Assembly (NCBI GenBank): GCA_048013815.1
Contig: CM106585.1
Location: 6,262,001 to 6,326,000 of the forward strand
Direction: 5' to 3'
Origin: Setoptus koraiensis
Lineage: Eukaryota; Arthropoda
Length of the DNA: 64,000 nt
Made by a program: the position numbers and the translations under genes. Positions 36,441 through 50,009 of this stretch are shown piece by piece. Positions within the stretch are counted from its first letter, which is position 1; each line of letters begins with the position of its first letter. A model generated the notes under the pieces. It saw only the letters and a list, made by a program, of their open reading frames with translations. It did not search any database and was not told the origin of the DNA.

Positions 36441-39317
36441 TGGGGCCAAGGGGCGCGAGGGGCGACCTGGCGAGTCGGAACCCCATTAAAGTGAATGACA
36501 AGCCAGCGGCAATTTGCAATCGGTTCGCCGGGTTCTCTGAGTGCGCCGGCCTCACGGGCGTCGACACCGGCCGCCGACCGGTGCAAGCAACCCGCCACCG
36601 GGCCCCGCACGACAGCCGCACCGGCAAATGACGCGGCGCACAAATTTTAGCACAAACCCAAGCCGAGCTCACGGCAAACCGACGCCAGGCTCACGCCAAA
36701 CGGGGCTTCTCTCACGGGACCCGTAAGCCGTGTTGTGCGGCCGTGTAATTTTGGCGCCATAATTGTAATGTTACGTCACTGGGCGCTGTGAGTGTGTGTG
36801 TGTGTAGTGACGACAGTTTGGCCCGCAATCGTTAGTTGTCTTACATAATAATAACAATAATAATAATAGTAATAATAATAGTAGCAGTCGACCAAATGGC
36901 GCCAAACCTGGTCAATATCAATCTGGCCGGCGTCGTTCGGGCCCCACTTGCACGGCCCAAGTGGCCGCTGTGCACACCCGGCGGCTGCTTTGCGCTCGCG
37001 GTGCCCTCTGTGCACACTTTTGGCACCCGAGCGGCCACGCTGCGCCCGTGTAAGGGTGTTGAGGCCCGGGCCGGCTGGCCAGACCGGTCGGTCGAAACCG
37101 GCAAGGTGCGCACCCTGTAATGGCCCGTAACCGAGCAGCCGAGTCCGCTGACAGTATCCACTCGCACAGCATTGAGCCAACCGGAAACGGGCGCGTTTGG
37201 CCGGGCACCCGTTTCGCCACCAGTTCACCAGTTACTGCCCGGTAACGGCAGATATATCCACGTGCAGATACATCCGTATCCAGATGAATCGATATCCAGA
37301 TATATCTGGCACAGGATGTGCACAGGTGATACAATGCAGCTGATGCTGGCCAGAGTTTGTTTGTGGCCTGGATGCTGACGAGCGACATAGTGCACAGAGT
37401 TTGTCTGTGTAGGTGGCTGCGGCCGGGGGAGCCGACGATTAGCGGACCATAAACAATCCGCTCGGGCCCCAAATATTGGGGTGCGTGCACATGCTCGCTA
37501 AATGGCGCTCTCGCCAACAATGGGCAATGGGCCGATGGCGCGGGCCTAATCGCGGTTGTTCACTTGTTTAAAAATAACAATATTTATTTATAGCAATGTG
37601 TGCAATACAGACAGACTGGCAAATATTGATCCGACGGGCAACTGGCGGAGGCCCCACACAGGCGCCCAATGCAAGCGTCGGTGTGTGTAATGCGACGGTC
37701 CGACTGGCGGCCAAACGCCAAGCCCACTAATGCCCGGCGCAAACACTTTTCGCAATCATTACCGTCATCGTGATCCGATGCGCTCTACGTCCGCTTGGCG
37801 TCCAAACACAAACACTTTGCACACTCTGTGGGCACCATATATCATATATCACACCACACAATATATACTGTGACCGGCTGAGCGCACCAAACGGCCGAGC
37901 GGACAACAACAAACGAACAAACAAAGAAACAAGCACGTGAGCTTGCCAGTCAAGCGAGCAAAACGTGCCCAGGTGCCCACAACGCTTTGTGTTGTGCTGG
38001 CGCGAGCGCCCCAAACAGGAAAGGGCCACTTCCGTCTGAGCACGTCGTTGTTGCTGTCAGTGGCTGAGATAATAGATTTTTCAGTTTAGCCATCGTGTCC
38101 GCCGTGCCACGGTCAACCAAAACAATGTAGTTTTTGCTCAATTTCCAGCCACCGTGGACACCGAAACTGGACAGTGGACACACACATAGCCGGCCACAAT
38201 ATAGCCTGAGCTCGCAAGAGATTCGGCCAGAGATTCTCTGGCTCAACAGCGAGCGATTTTCTCGGAAAGTCAGCTCGTGCAGCTACGTGCACGCACACAC
38301 ACAGGAACTGGCGCACTATTGACGGCACTATTACGCAACATGCTCACGTTGCCTGGCCACTTCCGCTTGCAGCTTGACCAATGGCCTTGGATGAGCGCTG
38401 TCGCCAACAGCGTTTCGGGCGGACCGGCAGCGACCCTAGCGGCCGAGTTCATGCTTATTTTCGCATTCATATATATAGCTTGCTTGTAATAAGAGCCGCT
38501 TGTGCTCGTGTTTGGCCGGGCACGGGGGCGCCGCGCCACTGTGCACCGGCCAACTGCGTTCGCTGCGCGCCTGCAGGGGGCGCAGCGAGGTCAGGTAAGG
38601 TCAGGCGCGCCGGGCCGAGCTGATGTGCGAGATTAATTGGGCGAGCGTTTAATTGTTGTAGCGACAATTGTTGCATAACAATAACAGCGCAATAACATAG
38701 CGAGTGAGACGGTTGCAACACACAGATCAGATAGCAGTGATTGATGTTGCCAGCGAGCGGCCCTCACCTGGCCGTCCCGTACACTGAAAGCCGCGGCACC
38801 CGACAAATGAGGCGGGCGCTGTGAGGCGGCTCATGTGCGCGGGCCGCGTTGCACGCGCTTGTTGGCTCGTGCAACTGCGCTCGTGCTCGTGCAACCGCGC
38901 TCGTGCTCGTGCGAATAGGAATGCGAACAGCGCAACGCATTATGCGGACTGTGATTGCCCGCCAGAGGGCCTGATCCACCTGATACTATCAGGCTGATGG
39001 AGCGCCGCTCGGTCACCTGTGCCGCTTTGGCGGCCCGCGAGCGGGCCGGCGCAAAGGTGCGCACGAGCTTGTCCAGACACAAGTGGGGGCTAATTTTGGG
39101 CGCCCACTCGCGAGCGGCGCTCAAATTAAATCAATTAATTTGCACTCGCTACCTAACTCGGCCTGACCTAACTGGGCCAGTTTATTTGTCGCGCGCCTAT
39201 AAATCCGGCCGAGGGGCCCGCTCGACGCGACAATAGTATGAGTAATGCGACAACAACTTGTAATGGCATGGGTGGCCTGTTTGGCGCTGCGACACAATTA
39301 CCGCTCGCTGTCGCTGT

Positions 39318-39410
39318 TGTTGTTGTTGTTGTTGTTGTTGTTGCTGTCGCGGTTGTTGTTGTTGTGGTCGCTGTTGCTATCGCGGTTGTTGTTGTTGTTG
39401 CTGTTGCTGG
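39318..39410. repeat. GTT/GCT/GTC triplet tract
   Basis: Long imperfect GTTGTTGTTGTT run interrupted by GCTGTCGCG blocks, open in several frames on both strands but without coding features. Confidence 0.9.
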
Positions 39411-39456
39411 TGATTACGTTGGCCCGTCGTCGGTTGCTTGTCGGCCGGTCGTTGGT

Positions 39457-39485
39457 CAGCGCGGGCCGGTTGTCGGCCCGCGCTG
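39457..39485. repeat. Perfect hairpin, 11-bp stem, 7-nt loop
   Basis: CAGCGCGGGCC and GGCCCGCGCTG flank GGTTGTC. Confidence 0.88.
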
Positions 39486-40447
39486 CCCGGCAACGCACAG
39501 CGAAAGCGACACAGACACAACGAGGCGCCACAAGCGGCCCGACACAGACAAAACAGCTTGACACTTTTGCACTTGCTCTTGTCGGGGGCCCCTGGCGAAA
39601 GGCGCGCGCAAAACCCTTAATGGTGAATGATAAAATGATTGCCAGCCAGCGCAGCCATAACTGACTAAATTTTGCACGTCAAGCCAGCCAGCGCTTACGT
39701 AACGCGCTGGCGTTTATTTTGATATAGTTATGTGACCGTGTCCCCATATAATGACCATATGACTGCACGAGTGGGCGACGCGGCGCGATGCGTGCCCACT
39801 CGACGCGCAGCACCCTATACGGTCGCTGTATTACAGTGTACAGTGTGCGGGTCCCGCACTTGCGCTGGCACCGTCGGCCGGTCGGCTCGCATGCCATGCT
39901 GGGCACCCGCGGCTAGCGACTCGCTGGCTCCCATTCCACGCCGTAGCTCGCAGGCCGCGCCATAGCGCGGCATAGCGGCTCCCATCGCGGCTCCCATGAA
40001 TGGGGCGCAAACGCAAATACACAACATGTAAATACAGCGAGGCGCGAATATAAAGTATAAATAAAGTTGCGCTCACTTTCGGCCAGCTCGCTGGTTAGCT
40101 CGCTGGCAACACACACAAGCTGCGCCGAGATGATGGATGACGACCAAATCGATTAGAATAACGCACTCACAAGCTGCAAAAGGGGCCAGGGAGCCCCCGA
40201 CTGGAGCCGCCAGACAGCCACTGACTGCAAAGTGTCTCTTTGGCCGCCAGGCGGCTAACTAACGGGCTTGTTAGTGCCGTTAGGTGCGCCGGGGCGACAC
40301 TTTTCGCACTTATCGTCGCTCGTTGTTCAGCCCGCTTGTCGCTGTTGGGCCTCGTCGCTGTTGGGCCGGCCGGCCCGAGTTGAAGCCCGAGTTGAAACGC
40401 AAGCCGAAGCGCAAGTTGAGCCCGACAGCCTGAGCGGGCCCGAGAGG

Positions 40448-40471
40448 CGAAGTGACTGCACAGTCACTTCG
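40448..40471. repeat. Perfect hairpin, 11-bp stem, 2-nt spacer
   Basis: CGAAGTGACTG and CAGTCACTTCG separated by CA. Confidence 0.9.
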
Positions 40472-42181
40472 CGAGCGCGGCGGCTCTAGCAGCCCGTCAC
40501 CGGGCGGCCCGTGGCCCCGTGGGCGCACTGTCGCGCGGGCCTCGGCGTGCGCAGGCAGCCCGCCGTCCGCATCAAATCAAACCGGATCGCCGCTGTGCCA
40601 GTGGCCGATTCAATCGGGCCGCACAATCGGATTGAATTGGCTACCGAGCGCCGGTGCCCGGTTGCATTTGCGACTGGCTTATCAATGGACAGTGACGCAA
40701 CCATCCGATCAGATTCGCATGAAAGTGACAAGTGAGCTTGTTAAGTTGACAAGTGCGCCCGCTTGTGGCCGTGCAGCGGCCGAAACCGGCAACATTGGCC
40801 CGTCACTTGCCCGTGCAGGGCCGCTTCCGGTGCGCGTCCGTGCCCCACTACTATGCACCACTGCTATGCATCACTGCTATGCACCACCGTGCATCACTGT
40901 GCACCGCCATGAATTGACAGTGTTGCCATGTATTGACAGTGGCGCTGCACCGCTGAGGGCCCGGCGCATTCATGTATTCATTGCACGCCGCAAACAACAA
41001 TGACCGTTATTCATCGGGCCCCCATTCAATAACTCGAATGAATAAGAAACAACGTCAATGGGAGGCCCCGAGCTCGCGCCCGTGCGCACGCAAGCGCCAA
41101 TCAGGCCCCAAGTGTCCAATCTGGCTAACTGCGGCAGCCTATTATTTGAGCCCGTCGGCTGTCGGATGGGTCGATGCGGCCCGCTCCGGCCCGATGCAAA
41201 TGTCGCCATGTTGCATTTATGCGAGTTCTCTGGCCAGGCGGGCGACTTGTGTCACTGCTCGCGGGCGAGTGGCGCGGTCGGCCCGTCGCTGCCCGTGCGC
41301 GTAATCTCCGCCGCGTCTGTCGGTGCGGCCACGCCGCAATAGATTAATATCATACATATCAATAATATGGTAAGACCGTGGGGTATCTGTAGCGAGCAGC
41401 CAGCCGGTGGCGGTCAGCGTCGGTCGACTCGTGGTCGCTCGTGCGCCGCCCCTGGCGGACAGGAACGCCAAACTGGCCGAGCTGACATGCGGTATTTGCG
41501 CGGTGCTTTTTGCAAGCATCGCGGCGCCCGAGGTAAGTCTGCCCGCCAGACAATGTCTGGTGGCCTCATCGGCTCGCCGGCCCGCTGCTGGCAGCATAAT
41601 TACCGGCGTGTCACACGCGCAACGGATAACGCACGCCGGCCAGACCGGCCCGTCGTGGCGCGCCATCGATTTATCTGTGCCGGGGCGACCAGTTTTGGTT
41701 CGGGCCAAACTGGCGCCGGCCGCGGATAATTGATGGCGACAAAGCGCGCCAAGGCTGGCCAGCCGCTGGCAGCGACCGATATCGGGCCCCGATGCTCGCC
41801 CGAACAAGCGGCCGCGTAACATTTAGCATATCTGGCCGCGAGCCGGCCAGGTACGCCGCCCGAATTGATTGTGGGCCGCACTCAACTTTAGCCGCCAACT
41901 ATTACCGACTCGGAAATGCCGAGCGCACCCGCGACACGCGGCTCACGGGACTGGAATAGAAACGCGGAAGAGGGCAGAAGAAAAGGGGCCCGCGTATCAT
42001 CGATTATCTCGCGCCAGCTCTTGTTATTCAAATGTCGACAACTTAACTGCCGCGGCGGGCCCCCGTTCAGGCGCTTCATTTTGCACATTCAATGCCGCTA
42101 TTTGTTGTACCGTGAAGCCGGGCCGGGCCGGGCCGGCTATCGGCACGATCGTCGCTACCTGTCGTTGTGCTGTGTTGCTTG

Positions 42182-42208
42182 GTCACAAAGTAACGGTTAC
42201 TTTGTGAC
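42182..42208. repeat. Perfect 13-bp inverted repeat, 1-nt centre
   Basis: GTCACAAAGTAAC and GTTACTTTGTGAC meet around a single G. Confidence 0.92.
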
Positions 42209-42305
42209 ACAGCACAGGTATTTAAAGCCATGATAAATATGCATAATAACTGTCGCCTCACCTGTGCGCGTGCCCGGCATTGTTTGTACAGCGCTTTGGT
42301 TGGCA

Positions 42306-42455
42306 TTGTTGTCGTCATTGTTGCTGTGATTGTTGCTCGTGTTGTTGTTGTCGCTGTTGTTGTTGTCGCCGATGTCGTTGTTGTTGCAGTCGCTGTCGTT
42401 GTTGTTGTTGCTGTTGCAGTTGCTGTTGTTGCAGTCGCTGTCGTTGTTGTTGGTG
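42306..42455. repeat. GTTGTC/GTTGCT triplet tract
   Basis: About 150 bp of GTTGTTGTCGCTGTTGTTG-type triplets, similar in type to 39318-39410 and 29755-29865. Confidence 0.9.
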
Positions 42456-44095
42456 CCGTGTCTGCTGTCGGCCCCCGCTCGGCTGGCTGCAAACTGGCGC
42501 AAAATGTCTACGCTAAAACAGGATTTGACGTCTCTGCCCGCCTGTGACTGCCCGCCTGTGACTGCCCGAATTGGCGCCCCACGCAACCAACAGCAGCAAC
42601 AGCAACCGGCTTCGGCAAGCCAGCCACCAGTCTTGCCAGAGAAATCTTTTTGCCAGTGGCTGTCGTCGCATTAGCCCGAACAATTTGCAACGCAACAAAC
42701 GCACATATATCTGTATATTTAGGCATAGATAACTGCATTAAGTTAGTTGTTTGTTGTTGTCGCAAGAAAATAATAACGTCACCACTAGATAAAACGGGGG
42801 CCAAAATGCATTTGATCCCTGGCAGTGCGCGCCGATGGTGCTTAAAAGAGCATGAAAAACTTTTTTAGTTAGTCGCCCCATTTTCGGTTATATTGGGCCC
42901 CATTGTGCGCGGCTTTTTTAGCCTTTTATAGCCAGCTCGCTTAGCGTAGCGCCAGCCAGATAAATTTAGCCCTGTCTCGACAACGACAGCAGCGGCGACA
43001 ACGGCGACAACGGCGACAACGACGCCAACAACAACAACAATGGCGCCCCAGCTCGCTGCGCAGCGCCGATAAAAAGCGCTCGTCAAGGTTGCATTGTTCT
43101 TGGTTCTGTCTGACTGCTCAATTTAAACAATTTACACAATGGGCCCCCGACTTGCGTGGGCGACCGGGCGCAATATCGCAATGGGGCCCGCTTCGTTGTC
43201 TGGCACTGTGCATTAACATTTTAATATTGTGCCTCGGATATTCATGCGTCGAGCGGGCCCACAATGGCCCCAGGTGTACCTGAGGCCCGCCAGGCACGCC
43301 TAATGCACGCTTAGCGAGCCATCGAGATCGAATCAGAAATGATTAGAAGACGGTAATAATTCTTGGTTCTCGCCCCTCGATTCTCCGGCTCGTCGTTGTT
43401 CTCGGTTGTTCGGCTCGCCGTTGTTCTCGATTATGCGCGCCTCGTCGTTGTTCTCGGTTCCCCTCTCATCGTCGTCGTTGTCGCTTCTTGCCGCAACGGA
43501 ACAATCCTTTCCCCCTGGCCAGTGCAACTATCGCTTGCCGCGTCGCCGTAGCCGTGCCAGGGCCCCAGTTGCGGCCAACACAAGGTATACGTCGCCAATG
43601 GGGCCCATTTGCATAGCTGGTTGTTGTTGGTGTCGGCGCCACTGTGTGTTACACTGTTACAAACACCGTTTCACCTGCCCATTCTCTGGATCTCTGGTCC
43701 GTTATAAACTGCGCCGTTATATCGGACAGCGGACACGGTCAGTGGCCATCAATAAGGGCCACTAGACTCTAGTGGCCGGGCTCTAGTGACCGGACTCTAG
43801 TGACTAAAGTGCCTCTGGTGGTCGTGGTGCGGCCAACTCACACTGGCCAATAGCGAGTCGCTATGCCAATTGCGTTTGTTAGTTGGCTCTCGGGCGCCGA
43901 TCGCATCTCATCGGCCCGATAGAGGCGCTTTGCATAGATATTGCCTCAAGCGAGAGCTACCGCGTAACGATTCTCGGCTCGAGTCGCTTGGCTGGCACGT
44001 GAACGACATGCCAGACAGTTGCAACTTTCAGTTGGGAGATGATGGGAGATTTTCGCGGATGTATCCTTATTGATGGGGCGCATTGTGTGCTTGTG

Positions 44096-44175
44096 TAACA
44101 ACACCAACAACACCGGCAACAACACTAACAACAACAACAACAATAACACCAACAACAACAAAAATAACAGCAATC
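44096..44175. repeat. AACAACACC triplet tract
   Basis: CAACACCAACAACACCGG passing into AACAACAACAAT, the opposite strand orientation to the tracts at 39 and 42 kb. Confidence 0.85.
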
Positions 44176-44312
44176 CCGACACAGTCCAACTGTCGGCCGG
44201 CGACCACGTAGCTCGAGCGAGCCTGTGGCGGCCCCTCGCGCGGGCTCGGGTCGTTGCATCATCGGGGGCCCCCATGGGCAGCGGGCATCGAGGAAATTGA
44301 GTTATTATTGCA

Positions 44313-44341
44313 ATTCCGATACACACTGTGTGTATCGGAAT
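44313..44341. repeat. 29-bp perfect inverted repeat
   Basis: Fourteen paired bases on each side of a single central T (ATTCCGATACACAC and its complement). Confidence 0.92.
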
Positions 44342-46522
44342 GGCTACTGTGCAGCTCCCAAACACTGTGAGCGCTCCCATGTTGCGCTCCCATGCGCCGC
44401 GTTGTGCCGGGCAGCGGACGCGGGGTCCCGTCGCTTGGCCCCGTGTCCGGCGTTGGCTCTTAATCAAGGCGCGCGATCGTTTTGCGTGCTTTTCGCTTTG
44501 CGCGACCCCTTTCTGGCGGCCAAAAAATGGCCGCCGCTCCCATTGTGGACGGTTGGTGGTGTCTTCATCTCATTATTATTATCCCATTTGTTATCAGCTG
44601 GCCGTTGCTGTTGCAGTTGTTTCTGGCCTGTCCACATGAACACTATATCCCGCAGATACCGTACCCCACAGATACCGTATACCGCAGATACACACTGTTT
44701 ATATGTGGCTCGGGCGCATATAAACAGAGCCACGCCAGACAACGCGGATGGAGCGGTCAGTTGGAGGGGCCGGCGCGATAGACATCGTGGCGTCTGTGTT
44801 GGTAGCTCAAAATGGGGCCCTCTCGAAGCAAATGAAGCAACCATAAAAGAAATCAATTCTTTTTCTATCTCATTTCAATCAATTGATCGCTCATTCTCCG
44901 TTTGCCAGTGTCGTGCTCCCGAACTCGGCCGAGCGGCGGCCCCAACCAGCGGCACGTCCCTCCGTCGGCCGGCGCCGCTCTCGGGGCCCCAAAATCCGGC
45001 CGACAATCCGAGATCCGAGAATCGAATCAGAGAAAAATGAACGAGGGCGCATTAGTGCGTGCGAGCTGGATATTTTGGGAATTGCCAGCAGCGAATTGAT
45101 GAGCTTTTTACAACTTGCTGCTCGCATTGTTGCTGTTGTTGTTGTCGTCGTCAAAGTTGCTGCGGTCGTTGCCATATTATGCCGTTGACCACCCACCGGC
45201 TGTTCACTGTCTTGAGCTCGCCCGTCCGACGCGGGCCCGAACGACTGGCCGGCCGCCGGCGGTGGCGCTCGTCTCGGGCGCGGCCTGTCCACGGGCGGTC
45301 CGCCTCGACGCTCGCCGCTCGCCGCGGTAACTCTTTGCCGGTCAACTCTTGCCGAATGAATCGCCGGACAACGAATTTCGGCTGCCAGAGCGCCACCAAA
45401 CGTGTAACCTGAAAACGTCCGCGGGGTGCACTGGCCAAACGGGGCCCGTCGCATTTCCGTTGCAATACAACGATTGCATCTATCCAGCGCGTATCCAAGT
45501 GTGCGCGTGCTGTCTCCCCGCGAGTTGTCAGTTTCTTTTTCGCCCGGTCGCGCTTCGGCCGGCCCGCTTGCCGGCCGCACGGCCGCGCGGCTGCGGGGCT
45601 CCCCCGCTGCAACCGTATAGCTATTTAGACATATAGTGCTTATAGTGGCAATAATGTTGCGCAACTCTAGCCGCGACAGTGTTTATTTTGGGTCAAAAGA
45701 CGGCGGCCAGACAGACGGAGAGAGAGAGAGGGAGCGCAAAAATGATTTGATCATCATCATCATTAATGTATAACTGCCACTCTGTCCACTAGACGGACGT
45801 TATTGCCCGAGTTGGCCCAGACTCTGGGCCCCAGAGCGAGAATCGCAACGTGCCCATGTGAATATGCGAATGAATATATGCTTTTTGGGGCCGCGCAAGC
45901 GGTGGCCGGCTCACCGTGCCACGCCGCCTATTTGCGGGTCGAGTGGCGCACAAATCTCTATTCATTATCTGGGAGCATGCTGCATGATAGCGATATTGGT
46001 CGTTGCATTTGTTAATGGCCGCCAGATAGCGGCCGGCCGGCGGATGCGCCCCCTCGGCCGCCATTCGCAGCGGACCGTCGGCTAGATTTGTGAGATTTGT
46101 CATGGGCTGCGCCGCTCAAAAAGCGCCCCACGCCCAAAAATGCCCCCTATTATGAGTCCCAAAAATCAAATAATTATCCGGCGAGCTCGTGTTTGGGCTC
46201 GGCCGGCCTGGCGAGCGGCCCAAGCCCGAGCGACGGGTAGCCGGCCGGCCGGCCGGCCAAATCAGATAAGCCGGTCGGCGGCGCTGGCCGAAATCTGATT
46301 CTCTGGCAAGCCGGTCACTGGACAGGGCCGATGCATATTTGAGCATGTACTGTATTGTTCTTAACTCGAGTGAGAATCTCAAGGTCTCGCCAAGCGAGAT
46401 AGCCACAGCAGATAAGCGGCGCTCAGAGAGATTTTTATCGCGCATTGCGACAAATCTTGATGCTCGTTGGCCGGCATCTGGGCCGGGCCGCTCGGCTGCG
46501 AGCAATTGTAACTGTTTCCGTT

Positions 46523-46565
46523 CTCGAGATGTCGGGCCCGCCAAAATATGGCCCCACATCTCGAG
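46523..46565. repeat. Hairpin with CTCGAGATGT arms
   Basis: Arms 46523-46538 and 46550-46565 pair at 15 of 16 positions (CTCGAGATG, GGGCC), with an 11-nt loop. Confidence 0.85.
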
Positions 46566-47812
46566 TTGGTGCGCCGGGCCAAATTGAGAGGGGCCCTTTA
46601 TCATTTGTGCTATCAGGCGCAGTGTATGGGCAGCATATATTTGTTATTAGTTGCTTGGCTCATTTCGGTGACACTGCCATCGAATCGTTGCTAATTTTAG
46701 CCGCTCGGCCCGAGCGCGACCGTGGAGCCGAGCCAACTAAAGTTGGTGGCGCCGCCACATTGACGCAGGCCGTCGGGGCCTCGCTCGGGCTCTTTCTGGC
46801 CCCGCTCGGGCCCGCCCTGGCCGGCGTCCAATCGCTCGCCAGGGCCGGCCGCCGCTCGGCGTGCCGACCGCTGGCTGCGACATATCAATTTATGCTGGGC
46901 ACCTACTTGAACTTTATCTGTGGCCGAGATCTGGCTGTGCGGCGCGCCCGGCATGCCCGACGGCGGTGTCATGTACACTCTTGGATGCTGGCCGCCGCCA
47001 AGACGCAAGCGGCGGAAGTGGGCGATGGGCGCTGCAGCGGGCCCGAGGAAACGCCGGTCGCGCGTTGAGTTAATGAGTCGTCACAGTGTGACGGTCAGAG
47101 GTTGTGGACGAAACACTTGCACACTCGGCCGCCAGTCTGTGCAAGTTTCGGCAGCTAGCGGGCCAATAATTTGCATATATGTTCGCGCTAGTTCAATTGC
47201 ATACAGCGGCGGCGGCGGCCAATTTGTTATTGGCAGCAGCGAGCCAATAACAACACTGGCGGACGCTCGTTGGCGGCAACCGCCGCGGCGGCGTCCGATG
47301 AGCCCGAGCGGCCGAGCAACACGCCACGAGCGGCCAACAACAACAGTTGATGGCCAACTTCCGGTCTGTCGGCACTTTTGGCGCTTGGGCCGGCCAGCAC
47401 GACACATCTGGCCACTAATTAACAAGTGCTACTTGTTACGAGTGCCATACGCCACTGGACTGTGTTCAGCAGAGTCTGTTGTGTGTGCCTAGCGAGCATC
47501 ATTAATTATCAATCGCCAGCCAGCCAGCGGCCGCGCGGCCCATTGGTAGCCATTGTTATGTAACCCGTTATGCAAGCCGCTGCATGTTACATAACGGTTT
47601 GGCAACATTAACATTGACACGCAAGTGTCACGCGCACACTGCGCACTGGCCCGAGTGCAACGAGTATCACGCAAGTGTAACGATATGGCGACCATCACAA
47701 GTGTGACGTAACAAGACGTCGCAAGCGTCGCTGAGTCGTGATATTAGTTACTATTATTAGAGCGCCAGTTGATGTGGCCGCCAGTGGAAAGTTGGCAAAA
47801 ACTTGAGCCCAA

Positions 47813-47869
47813 GCCGGGGCCCCATCTTGTTGGTACACAACAAGCAACAACAAGATGGGGGGCCCCGGC
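47813..47869. repeat. Hairpin, 20-bp arms, 15-nt loop, GGGGCCCC in each arm
   Basis: GCCGGGGCCCCATCTTGTTG at 47813-47832 faces 47848-47869, which is its complement except for two additional G residues in the G run. Confidence 0.92.
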
Positions 47870-48418
47870 ACTCAATTGGCGAGCCCAGTCGCAAATGTTT
47901 AATGACTTATTTTGGCAACGCGCGGGCAGCGTTTCCACTGGCGGCCGCCACCGACAACTAGCACCGACAACAGTGAGGCGGCGCTGCGCCTTCCGGCTAA
48001 TTAAACCGCTTAGATACTTGTAGCTGAGCAGTGCCGCTGAAGTGACACTCGGGCCAAGCGCACATTACAAGTGTCATGTTACGCAACCAGGTTGCGGCGC
48101 AAGCCGCGACACAAGGCCACCGTCTAACCGTCGCCAGTCATGTATCACATCATGTGATTCACATGCAACCACTGGCCGGGCCGGGCCGTTTGCTCGCCGG
48201 CCCGTCGGCCCGTTGGCTCATCGGCCGGTGGCCCACTTGGCTCGATTGGCGGGCCGATGGCGGCAAGTGAGTCGGGTGCGGCACGAATAGTTGCCCGGCC
48301 GAACCACTCGAGTGCACCTAGGGCACCTCGGCGGTCGGCCGCCGCAGCCGTTGCGTAACTGCACATACTGTATAGTGGTGGCCAGTGCCGGCAGTGGTAG
48401 TTATGTAACACACTTTAC

Positions 48419-48475
48419 ATATATAGTTATATATATATATGTGTTCTGGTTGTATTATATAATTTATATATGGTT
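48419..48475. repeat. AT-rich TATA repeat patch
   Basis: TATATAGTTATATATATATAT-like sequence and TATATAATTTATATA in GC-rich surroundings. Confidence 0.8.
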
Positions 48476-49973
48476 AGGCGGCGCTCGCAGTGATTATGCC
48501 GATACAATGCGCCCCACAACCATCATGATGATGATACAACAATAACGTTTTAAGTAACAGTCATTAAAGTTATGGTAATCATTTCCATTGTCGGTCACTC
48601 AATCAAGAGGCCCCGCCAAGGAGACGGGCCCAAAGACGAGCACGTCGCGCAATGCCAAATGACAAGCGCATATATTTGGCGCGGCTATTTTCTGGTGTCG
48701 CTGCAAATGGGCGCCGCCAGTGGAGACTGGCGCGCGCAAATTATCGTCGCCGACATTACATAACAACAACAACAACAAGCCCAACGGATAGACAAATGTC
48801 CCGAGCTGCAAATTGGCGTCGCGCAACCACGAGAAAGCGCAACTGCAAATTACCAACTCGCCGGCAAATCTTTTCTTATCCGCGAGCTCGCGACTCACGA
48901 CTCGCGACTCACGAATCGAGCGACTCGAGCGACGCCGACCAGCCAGCGACTCACGAGCGACGAGCTGGCTGGCGATTGGGCCCAGTCGCGTTCGGACCGT
49001 CTGACTCAGACGGGCGCAGGGATCTCGAGCCGACTCGAGAAGCGGCCGCCCGCAAATCGCCAGCCAGCCAGCCAGCCGGCGAGAAATATCAATGGCAAAA
49101 CAATTCGTTTTGCCACTTAGCTCGAGTCGGCGAGCAGCCACGATATCGCGCAATGCGCGATCGCCCTTGCCAGATCTAATGGAATCACCTAAGATGGCCA
49201 GTCAATCGTTTTTGGGCTCGCCAGCGCCAAAACTCAGCCAAAATTCAGTTGCTTTGCATCTAGTTTAAAGCCGCTCTCACTCGATGCGCACTCACTAAAA
49301 AGCGAGCCGTTTTTTATTGTTGTTGTTGCTGCTACTGCTGCTATTTGCCTCTTGGCTTGTTTGTGCGCCCCAACCAACAAAAAAAACCCAACCAGTTTGC
49401 TAGCTTTTAGCTGGCAACCGTTAGTATAACTTGCCCACTAGCTACTGGCAGCCACTGGCGCCATCAAGCTCAATTCCGTCAATTCAGACAACAACAACAA
49501 CAACAACAACAATGGCCCCCGAAGAGGATGCAAGTTAATCACTGTTGTGCCTCGGCCGGGCCCCATCAATTGCGGCCGCTCTCGGGCAGCTTTAAATTGC
49601 GCGAGTTCAAGCGAACTGGTCGCCGTTGCTTTGCAACCAGCAGCGACCCCTCACCCCAAGCAACTCACCCGGTGCGACTTGGTGCAATGGAGTGGTGCGG
49701 TGCAATGAGGCAACTCTTTCTGTCATTATCTTACACAACAAACACGTTACAGCCTCCAATGAGTCATAGAGCACTGAGCATTGAGTGGGATTGGATTAAA
49801 TTAAATTTTATTTTATCCTCTCCTCTCGGCGCACACATTTATCCGCCACTGTCGGCACCACTGACTCGGCAGGATAAATGCCATTGACTGGCAGCGGGGC
49901 GCTGCTATATTTTTGTTGGCCGCAGTTGGTCGCCACTGTCAGCCAAACTGCAACTTGTCGGCCAACGGGGCCA

Positions 49974-50009
49974 GCCTTTGTTGGCCACTCTAACGTGGCC
50001 AACAAAGGC
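49974..50009. repeat. Perfect hairpin, 14-bp stem, 8-nt loop
   Basis: GCCTTTGTTGGCCA and its exact complement flank CTCTAACG. Confidence 0.92.

Noticed and set aside
41407-41535. Possible exon ending at a good donor (GAG|GTAAGT)
   Set aside because: The donor is good and the preceding peptide has a short hydrophobic segment, but no in-frame ATG follows the upstream stop at 41371, and no partner exon is seen.
44225-45040. 271-residue plus-strand frame
   Set aside because: Longest frame in the right part of the GC-rich block, but it runs through hairpins and GGGGCCCC motifs, has no conserved motif, and is antisense to a frame of similar length.
46445-47068. 207-residue plus-strand frame
   Set aside because: Composition follows the local G+C, with no domain, start context or polyA signal.
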